A stretch of 64,000 bases of DNA from Rutidosis leptorrhynchoides (taxonomy: Eukaryota; Streptophyta; Magnoliopsida; Asterales; Asteraceae): positions 718,882,001-718,946,000 of the forward strand of contig NC_092333.1 of the NCBI RefSeq assembly GCF_046630445.1, read 5' to 3'. A model generated the notes under the pieces. The model worked only from the letters and a program-made list of their open reading frames with translations. It was not told the DNA's origin and ran no database searches. The number at the start of each line of letters is the position of its first letter. Position 1 is the first letter of the stretch. The translations under genes and the position numbers were made by a program. Positions 56,926-64,000 of the stretch are shown here, piece by piece.

Positions 56926-58938
56926 ATTGCTATCAGAGCTCAAAGTTCGAGTATGGTCACGATGACGATTTTAAAAGCAAGGTGTTCGATATGGTTGATG
57001 ACTTGGTTTTTTCATCAAGGTTAAATCAAACGACAGATTTGTGTGTCTTGCAACTTGTGTACAGATCTAGAGACTTAGTTGATCGCGGTGAACTTAAGGT
57101 ATGTCTATGTATCCATGAAAGTTGATCACACCAGGGTTGGTTTGATCGTAGCGGGTTATGATGTAACGGTGCGCGCGGTTGCATTATGATGGCGATTTAC
57201 TCGCGAAGGGTTACGGAGTCTAAGGGGTCGGTTCTATAGGGTTTTGTTGTAGAAGATACATGGAGAGATTTTCTGAAAGATCCGGGTGATGGATCGGGTT
57301 CTTGTTCTTCGTTATCCCGTACGAAGGAACGATTGACCAAAATTCGGATATTCATGCGCAGCTGCAGAAGGCAATTCATAGCGGGTTCGTTAACTGTTGG
57401 ATCACCTTGAAAATTTTACTGTAAGTAAAAGACATATGTGTCTAGTTGCTATAATATTTTGAGGCCAATCAGACCGTTGGATTTTGAGATACAATTTTTC
57501 GAATCTGGGCAGTTTTCAAGATGAATTGTTCAGGTTAGAAGACGCGAGTGCGATACGGATTTGTCTCTTGAAACTTCAAGCGATACTAACTATATTTTTC
57601 AGAGATGTAGGTTTGTTATGGAAGCTCGGGAGGTTATTTTTTTCTCTCAGTTTAGAGCGGTTGTTGTAACGAACAAGATGCATCGAGTTGAAAGTCGATA
57701 GTGGGAGTTATCGGGGAAGTTTGGTGCTTGCGGGGTTTGGAAACGGGATGACCAATGGTGTTTGGTCAATATTCCAGGGTTTATGGAATATGCGGGATTA
57801 GAGTTCCTAGGCACTAACGAAAATTGTTTGCCGAAAGGTGTCAGATAGAACGTGTTTGACGGTTGCTCGGGTTTGGTTGATGTTTCAACAAAAGGAGCGG
57901 TTTTCTTCGAGGGTGATCAATTAGGAGTCTTTAGGTGACGAATGGGAGAGGATAATTATGTAAGTCCCAGAACTTGAGCTTTCTGGGATCGTTAAGGGTG
58001 TCGGGGGAACTTGCAGTGAGTTTGGTAACCGACAGAAGTTATCGAGCTGACTAGTGGAGTTGTGGAGATGATTATGCGATGTTGTTCTCCAATATTCTCA
58101 ATATTAGTGTGATGATTCCATGTAATACTAGGGCTTCGAGTACTTGTTTTACTCTCTGATGGGAAAGAAATTTGTGACAGGCTGGTGATACGAACAAAGT
58201 TTATTCTCGAGTAGCCGGGGTTTTATTTCTTACTCGTACAGTGGGAGCGTGCTTAGGATGAGAAGATGGGTTTATGAAATTCATAGCTATGAGGAGGTCA
58301 GTGAACCAACGAGAATGAGGGAAGTTAAAAAGTTAGTAGATTTTGAGGTTGTGACTACGTTCTCACTGGAGCCTTGATGAAGAGTCTACGAGGGCGTCTG
58401 TTGGATTTTCTGATTGCTGGGAAGGAAAATCATAGATAGACAGTGAAATCCTGTACAAGGGTGATCATTGACATGTGTGTTCAGGATTGGGGATGTCTAG
58501 AGTGATTGGTCTTCTGGTGTATGAAGATGTTCTTCGTGTTAGAAGATGGTGGCGCAGAAATCGAGAGATGGCCCAAGCTAGCAACGAAGATTAGATTATT
58601 ACTCAGGTGTTTGAGTGTCGAAAGTCTTCCTTCCCATGGCGTGGAAGTGTGGCATGTCCCAGGTGTTTATTCGGCGGTGTTCAAATGGAGTTCCATAATT
58701 AGATAATCTAGAATTGTTGTGGGTGTTTAACACAATTGACAGGTGAAGTTGATTACGTTTTGGCGAGTGTACTTGAAGTTCTCTTTATCGGAAGCTGCCA
58801 ACTCGAGTAGTTGGAATGTGTGTATCCCAAAAGGCTTTCTTGACAGTATAGATGGGTAGGTTCAATGAAGTCGAGACAGATGATCGAGTATGGGTTGATA
58901 AAATGGGTTGTATTTAAATCATCCTTCAAGTGGGAGAT
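56926..58938 (+). other. Copia-like interior, no coding region recognised
   Basis: Starts with TTGCTATCAGAGCTC (PBS region) and ends CTTCAAGTGGGAGATTG (polypurine tract). The 2 kb between is less AT-rich than its surroundings and broken into short frames. I see no gag, protease, integrase or RT phrase. Either heavily decayed or a non-autonomous derivative. Confidence 0.5.
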
Positions 58939-59443
58939 TGTTGAATGTGTGAAGGATATCAAAACAACAAGAAAAGTGCTTTTTAGTGTTAAGGTGCACC
59001 GTGGCTCATTAAGGCGCATAATGGCTCAACACTTGCATTGAGGTTCGAAGTTTGCAATGCGTGTCAGTTTCAAAATCATTCTTTAAGTCACGACGCGGCT
59101 CCTCCAGCCGCGGCGCGGCTTAAGCCTATCTGGGAGTCTGATGAGGAAAAATGTGTTTTCATGCTCTTTAAGTTGTTTTCTTGTTTAGATATGCCTATAT
59201 AAATACCCTATTGTAACCCTAACAAATGTGCACGAAATTAATAGTGAAAAATCTATGGTTTGCGCCCGTGGACTAAACCATTCTCCGTGTTTTGGAGTTG
59301 GGATATAACCACATTAAATCCCGTGTAGTTATGCTTTATATTTATCGTTTATGCTTTTAGATTGTTCGTTTGTCGTTCGTGGGTTTTTTTGTGATTGATG
59401 ATACCACAATCACATGTTCTTGTTTGGGTCCTAAATCCTAACA
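58939..59443 (+). repeat. Copia-like 3' LTR
   Basis: 505 bp, TGTTGAATGTG...CCTAAATCCTAACA. It contains a short internal duplication absent from the 5' LTR (TGGCTCATTAAGGCGCATAA precedes the second TGGCTCA) and a TATA box (TGCCTATATAAATACCC, about 59192-59208). Followed by TGGTG, the imperfect partner of TTGTG at 46155-46159. Confidence 0.75.
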
Positions 59444-59667
59444 TGGTGAAGGTTAATTCATATTAATTTCGATTAATGTTAATTAATATTTACAATGATC
59501 TTCCCCTTAAACCTCACATCGTACTCTGAATATTTAATATTTATGGAAATATCATTTGGGCCGACAGGTTATTTCCCCGAGAAACTGAAACCATTGAAGC
59601 AAGATGATGTTTTGATTATATTTTCAGAATATAAGTGTTCTAAATATTTTATGTAAAATTGACATCA

Positions 59668-59790
59668 GAGTATTGTGATTGGTGATGACAGTCACCAATA
59701 TTAGGGGTGGTGAGGGCAGTCATCGATAAAGGAAGTGTTGATGTGGCATCCAGGACTAAAATGGGAGGAACTACACCATTGGGAGTACTC
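59668..59790. mobile_element. MITE candidate, PIF/Harbinger-like
   Basis: 123 bp with imperfect inverted ends: GAGTATTGTGATTGGTG on the left and, reversed, GAGTACTCCCAATGGTG on the right (11 of 17). Flanking 3-mers are TCA and TTA, imperfect. GAG...CCAATGG-type ends are common in plant Tourist-like MITEs. No coding capacity. Confidence 0.35.
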
Positions 59791-60373
59791 TTAGAATAAT
59801 TTATTAAAGAATTTCTTGAACGGTTAAATACTTGCTCATATGTTCATAAATAAAATATAAAATAGCCCATTATACAAACCCCTTTAATTTGAAAGCTCAA
59901 ACTAAATTATTGTAGAAATAATTAAAGGAGATCGGTTAAAATGTCCCCTTCAAGCACAACGTATCACGCACCACGTATGTTGCGTGTGACTTGGTGCGTG
60001 ATGCATGGTCGCCAAGCATTTAAACATAACAAGAACGTGATAACCCATCACATAGTATGCATTGTGCGTGTTGCCTATTTAATAAGGTGCCCATTCCGGT
60101 TTTAAAATTCACACACACCAATAACCGTAAAAGCACACACACATGCGATTTTAAGAAATCAATCGTTTCATCCAATTTTTGCTTCACTCACTCGATTCTG
60201 GATAAACTTCAACCTACGATTGTGATTATGCCCCCGGTTGCATGCATCATATACATAATCACACACAAAAAAACACACATTCGTCTTTAAACTTGTTGAA
60301 CGAGGGAAAATTCGTCAAATCCGACTTATTAAAGTAGTTGATCAAGAAACTAGACATTGACACATCACCCACA
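59791..60373. other. Intergenic stretch, possible upstream region of a decayed gene
   Basis: No confident gene. ACGCACCACG/GTGCGTGATGC phrases cluster at 59962-60008. A TATTTAATAAGG (60076-60087) could be a TATA box, followed by CA-rich sequence (60108-60145) and the splice-bearing fragment at 60374. An open frame at 60057-60290 has no recognisable domain. Confidence 0.35.
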
Positions 60374-60900
60374 ATGTCAAACAATCAGGTAAACTCGAGA
60401 TTACATTGGTTTGATTCGTTATTTGTTGCATACATTTTGTCTAACACTTGGTGTACGTTTTAGTTATTTCTATATTCGAATCAATTGCGTGCGTATAAGT
60501 AATATATATTAGTCGTGGTTGCTGTTAAAATGTCTTTTATGTTGTTTATACTTAATTTAGTTCTTATGTCTTCTAAAAATCGAAAAACTCATTTCTGGGT
60601 CGTTCATGTATCAACCAGCAACAAATGAACCAGCACGCACCAAGCCTACGCACCACGCATAGCGCAGTACGCATTGTGCTTGGTGTGTGGTGTGTGCGGG
60701 CTGATGTTATGTCTTTTATCATGTTTTTTGATGGTCATCGTTGTTTGTTTTCAGGATTATAGATAAATCGGCCAAGCATACTCAGAGGAATACCACGAAT
60801 ATGATTAAGACCATAGGTACTTAGTTGACGCCGACACGGCGGGAACGATTCGAGAATACAATTTTTGGGTCATGGTTATATGTCCAGTCTATAGAAAAAA
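60374..60900 (+). pseudogene. Possible decayed gene fragment with splice signals
   Basis: ATG TCA AAC AAT CAG is followed directly by GTAAAC (donor, 60389). About 360 bp later TTGTTTGTTTTCAG (acceptor, 60741-60754) opens a 146-bp block that ends at a strong donor GTAAGT (60901). In phase with the first exon the block reads IGQAYSEEYHEYD, then HRYLVDADTAGTIREYNFWV, then MVICPVYRKK, but with stops after three codons and again after EYD. The protein-like wording and correct splice sites suggest a former exon. I do not recognise the family. Alternative: chance sites in intergenic DNA. Confidence 0.3.
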
Positions 60901-61176
60901 GTAAGTTGGTTGTGATGGTGGTATTCATGCATGTTTAAGGCAAATGTAAGTTCGTTGATGATACATTCGAGACCTCAGATTTGGCTTTTAACGTGTTGAT
61001 AATCGACAATAAATCAGAAAAAGTGATATATGGGACCCAGTTTTTCCTTTTAAGATCTTGATAATCGAAAAAAATTGTCAGGAAATCTTATCCATAATAT
61101 CTTTATGTTTTCCCTAGGAATACGCACTACATACGAAGTAAAACGCACGCGGTGTGTTGCGCTATGCGTGGTGCGT
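60648..61176. repeat. 19-nt perfect inverted repeat in ACGCACCACGC-rich DNA
   Basis: ACGCACCACGCATAGCGCA at 60648-60666 has its exact reverse complement at 61158-61176. Further degenerate copies of the CGCACCACGC/GCGTGGTGCG theme lie at 59962-60008, 60631-60700 and 61212-61262. 61177-61390 is otherwise plain AT-rich sequence. Confidence 0.6.
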
Positions 61177-61390
61177 GTTGGTAAGTATAATAACATCAAC
61201 AGCAAGTATGCCGGTCACACGCATGACACACGTACTTGTACGCATCATGCGTGGTGCATGATACGTATTTAGGAGGCATAATTTGCAATTTCAAATTTTT
61301 GAGAGCATACGTCAATCAATTTCGAAAATGAAAACATTTTGACCAGTTTCACATAATAAATACCTCACTAGAAATCCCTAGACTTACTCT

Positions 61391-62323
61391 CAGGGGTGGA
61401 CCAAATAGGATTTTCAATTTTTAGTGCAAGTTTTTTCGGTTTTTTGATTTTGCCTCCAGTGGAATTTTTTTTGCCCCAAACCCTTCATATTTTCTGCCAA
61501 AACCTTCGTATTTTGCCCTAAAAAGCCTCCAAATTTTGCTCAAAAAACTCTATACTTTGCCTCAAAACCTCTATATTTTGCCAAAAAAAATTCGTCCTAG
61601 TGAAAAAACTTCCTGAATTCGCAACTGCTTACTTTTCTCCCTTCCTTTCCCCTAAATCTATCTCCAGCCAACCATCCGACTATAAATATAGTCAAAAAGG
61701 AAGAAATTGACAGTCAAACTATAATAAGTAGTACTTGTAGTGGAACAACATTTTTTTTTTTTTTTTTTTTTGAAAGGCACTTGGAGTGGAACATTAACAT
61801 TACATAAGATTAAATATAAATAGATATAATTATAATTTAGGCCTTGTCAGTGGGAAACAATATAACTTGAGATCAGAGCCGCTAATTTCGATAGCCCTGT
61901 TCGAAACTTAAACACAAACCCTTATAAACGTTAAATTTTTCAATATGTATAAAATATAATACTATGATAGCGTAATTAATAGAATTAAAACTTTCCTGAA
62001 GAACCGTAAGAAAGTGTTATTTTCAAATAGTTGTCAACTCATTATAATTAAACTGTCCTTTATATATAACTGTCATTCTAACAATTTTTGAAGCGAAGTT
62101 ATTGGTCAACTCTTTATAGTCAATACTCCATAATATATTGTTTTGAATACCTATTAATGTTAAATCATAAAGTAGTTTTTGTGATATTTTAGACCGCAAA
62201 TAGGATATACTATTAGGATACATAAATAAATGAATTATTACATATGTGTTTCAAAATTTAGGGCCACTTAATAATTTAGGGCCCTCGACTGCACAATTCG
62301 CACATGTTTCGGAGACACCTCTG
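61391..62323. mobile_element. hAT-like non-autonomous DNA transposon candidate
   Basis: Left end CAGGGGTGGACC and right end, reversed, CAGAGGTGTCTC: the first eight bases match at seven, typical of hAT ends. Next to the left end, five units of 20-23 bp on the pattern AAAACCTTCATATTTTGCC (61478-61580) resemble the subterminal repeats bound by hAT transposases. The flanking 8-mers CTTACTCT and CTTGAGAT agree at only four positions, so the target duplication is weak. Contains a T21 run (61751-61771). No transposase frame. Confidence 0.4.
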
Positions 62324-62730
62324 CTTGAGATGTATCTGAATTTAGGCCTTATCTAGCGATAATGTAAAATTGTGGATTAGAGATTTAGTGTTTTGTTTGA
62401 AATCCAACTAAAAATAAAAAAATTGCATGATACCACTAAACCAAAAACATAAACAATTTTCATATAACAATGAACAACCGATGCAATACCAACAAATATA
62501 ATTAAAAGATACTAAAGATACATAAAGAAATGATATGATGTCCCTTTTCCATCTTCATGTAAGATGTAAGATTCTAAAACATGAAGCCCACTTTAAATTA
62601 ATCCATGACAATATGAAACATTACCATGTGAACTTCTATGAAATGAAATGACTCCCCTTTTCAATCTTCTTGTAAACTTCTAGGAAATGAAATGGAAATA
62701 CTTATTTTTATTTTACATAAACAAGCCCAC
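62324..62730. other. 3' flank of the ST/DUF2775 gene with a diverged duplication
   Basis: No gene. 62541-62645 and 62651-62770 are diverged copies of one segment: CCCTTTTCCATCTTC against CCCTTTTCAATCTTC, and TTAATCCATGACAATATGAAACATT against TTAATACATGACAATATTGAACATT. The second copy runs into the last codons of the gene. Confidence 0.55.
62706..62715 (-). terminator. Candidate poly(A) signal of the ST/DUF2775 gene
   Basis: On the minus strand GTAAAATAAAAATAAG lies about 15-30 bases after the stop codon (62733-62731) and contains AATAAA. It is the nearest such motif. Confidence 0.4.
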
Positions 62731-63881
62731 TTATATAATTAATACATGACAATATTGAACATTAAACATCATGTCCTGTAACACTTCTAATTGCCTTGAA
62801 AACCTTAATGTTGACTCAAACTCTTTATTGAAACTTCTCTTGCCACTATGACAAATCTCATTATTGTAAGTTGTAAGATTTGGAATTGGGTCGAAATCAC
62901 TTTCCGAAGTTTTCTTACTCTTTTGATCAATTTCGTTGTTGTAACTTGTAAGACTTGGCCTTGGTTCAAAATCACTTTCAGATTTTTTACTCTTTAGATC
63001 AATTTCATTCTTATAACTTGTAAGACTTGGCCTCGGTTCAATATCACTTTCAAAAGTTTTTTCACCTTTTATACCAACTTCGTGATTGTAACTAGTTAGA
63101 CTTGGTCTCGGTTCAAAGTCACCTTCAAATTGTTTTTTAACTTTTAGACCAATTTCGTTGTTGTAACTTGTAAGACTTGGTCTCGGTTCAAAATCACCTT
63201 TAAATTTTTGTTTACCTTTTAGACCAATTTTGTTATTGTAACTTGTAAGACTTGGTCTCGGTTCAAAATCACCATTAAATGTATTTGTACCTTTTAGACC
63301 AATTTCCTTGTTATAACTTGTAAGACTTGGCCTCGGTTCAAAAGTATTTTTACCTTTTAGACCAATTTCGTTGTTGTAACTTGTGAGACTTGGCCTCGGC
63401 TCAAAATCACTTTCAAATGTTTTTTTATCCTTTAGATCAATTTCGTTATTGTAACCTGTAAGACTTGGTCTCGGTTCAAAATCACTTTCAGAAGCTTTTT
63501 TACCTTCTAGACCAATTTTATTGTTGTAACTTGTAAGACTTGGTCTCGGTTCAAAGTCTTTGTCAGAGGACGCTATGTGGTTTTTTGTGTTCGCCAACGT
63601 CTGACAATGAGTTTTCTTTGAGGCGAAAGGTGATACCGAAACCGGCCTAGCCTCTATGACCCCGACAATCTGCACAATTGTCCAAAAAAGTGTAAAAACA
63701 AGGTTAGAAAACTATGACAAAAATAAAGGCAAAATAATGTGAATTACCACTGGAATTATGTGTGTACAACATATTTTTGGATATAATTGTGTGGGTTAGT
63801 TAATCTACGTTAATGAAAAAACAAAATTACCATTACCATAATGAGGGAAAATATAGCCAAGAAAAAAAGTGAAGACTCCAT
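62731..63881 (-). CDS. ST / organ-specific (DUF2775) secreted tandem-repeat protein, two exons
   Basis: Exon 1 is 63881-63837 and exon 2 is 63669-62731, with a 167-bp intron (donor GTAATG, acceptor TTGTGCAG, phase 0), giving 327 residues. I chose the ATG at 63881 because splicing joins MESSLFFLAIFSLIM to IVGVIEA, making one signal peptide with likely cleavage after A22; exon 2 alone has no ATG or hydrophobic lead. Residues about 53-298 are ten tandem units of 22-27 residues: nine keep EPRPSLT(S/G)Y followed by N/K and a Lys-rich linker, and the tenth is degenerate (DFDPIPNLTTY). This is the DUF2775 / organ-specific S2-P4 / ST pattern. Role unknown in the family; extracellular or secretory location is inferred. 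The C-terminus (from about 299) lacks the repeat. Confidence 0.85.
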
Positions 63882-63932
63882 ATTTTGGATGTGAAGTTCT
63901 TTTAGGCTTCGTTATATCCATGAAATCATGCT

Positions 63933-63943
63933 CTTATTTATAG
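63933..63943 (-). promoter_or_regulatory. TATA box of the ST/DUF2775 gene
   Basis: CTATAAATAAG on the minus strand, ending 52 bases before the ATG at 63881. That predicts a transcription start near 63910 and a 5' UTR of about 30 bases. An out-of-frame ATG at 63921-63919 would lie just upstream of that start. Upstream elements fall outside the window. Confidence 0.65.
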
Positions 63944-64000
63944 TACAACGGAGATACTTCTAGTGATTTACAATTATATTATATGAAGTTAACAAGCATG

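Larger units (their letters stand above)
46160..59443 (+). mobile_element. Small copia-like LTR element, 5' LTR split by Tekay
   Basis: 5' LTR is 46160-46227 plus 56514-56925 (480 bp); 3' LTR is 58939-59443 (505 bp). The interior is 56926-58938. The PBS region reads TTGCTATCAGAGC, two bases off TGGTATCAGAGC, and the 3' LTR is preceded by AAGTGGGAGATTG, a copia-type polypurine tract. Flanks are TTGTG and TGGTG (4 of 5). The 2-kb interior has no intact coding region or recognisable pol motif, so it looks non-autonomous; the copia label rests on PBS and polypurine tract style. Confidence 0.65.

Noticed and set aside
57484..58706. Short frames in the copia-like interior as gag or pol
   Set aside because: No conserved copia phrases could be matched in any frame.
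63881..63921. Upstream ATG at 63921-63919 as the ST gene start
   Set aside because: It is out of frame with the signal peptide and probably upstream of the transcription start predicted from the TATA box.

Overview
This window is plant nuclear DNA: AT-rich, intron-bearing and made almost entirely of nested LTR retrotransposons. The only convincing host gene lies at the far right on the minus strand (62731-63881). It encodes a secreted tandem-repeat protein of the ST / organ-specific (DUF2775) type, a family reported mainly from Fabaceae and Asteraceae. From that gene and the style of the LTRs I infer a eudicot, probably Asteraceae; this rests on recognition, not on a search.

Layout, left to right. 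(1) 1-15610 is the outermost element, an Athila-lineage Ty3/gypsy copy on the plus strand (A1): LTR end, PBS, broken gag, protease, RT, RNase H and integrase. It is split by a 9.98-kb Tat-lineage element on the minus strand (3238-13218) flanked by the TSD CAACC. The Tat element carries an antisense reading frame with its own TATA box and intron-like junctions. (2) A1 breaks off inside integrase at 15610, where a second Athila element on the minus strand (A2, 15611-27554) begins. A2 has gag and protease but no RT, RNase H or integrase, and LTRs of about 2.5 kb. Its left LTR holds a 3.27-kb solo LTR (17638-20906, TSD CAGGC). Its right LTR is cut off at 27554, and neither it nor A1 resumes in the window. 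(3) 27555-43629 is a stack of Tekay/Del-like, mostly non-autonomous material: an old plus-strand solo LTR (27772-42457, TSD CTTCG); inside it a young 12.3-kb element of the same LTR family in the opposite orientation (29860-42125, TSD TGGTT, nearly identical 4-kb LTRs); then another solo LTR (42568-43624, TSD AAGGA). (4) 43630-46146 is AT-rich and ends in an LTR remnant. (5) 46160-59443 is a small copia-like element whose 5' LTR was hit by a 10.28-kb Tekay/Del chromovirus on the minus strand (46228-56508, TSD TGGCT). (6) 59444-62730 is low-copy-looking intergenic DNA with a MITE candidate, a possible dead gene fragment and a hAT-like non-autonomous element. (7) 62731-64000 holds the ST/DUF2775 gene and its promoter.

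No tRNA, rRNA or CRISPR array was recognised. The retroelement coding regions are nearly all broken by stops, frameshifts or deletions. The ST gene is the one locus that looks functional. The most unusual non-coding signal is an LTR module shared by three otherwise different LTR families; it contains a small hairpin whose stem sequence changes while its pairing is kept.
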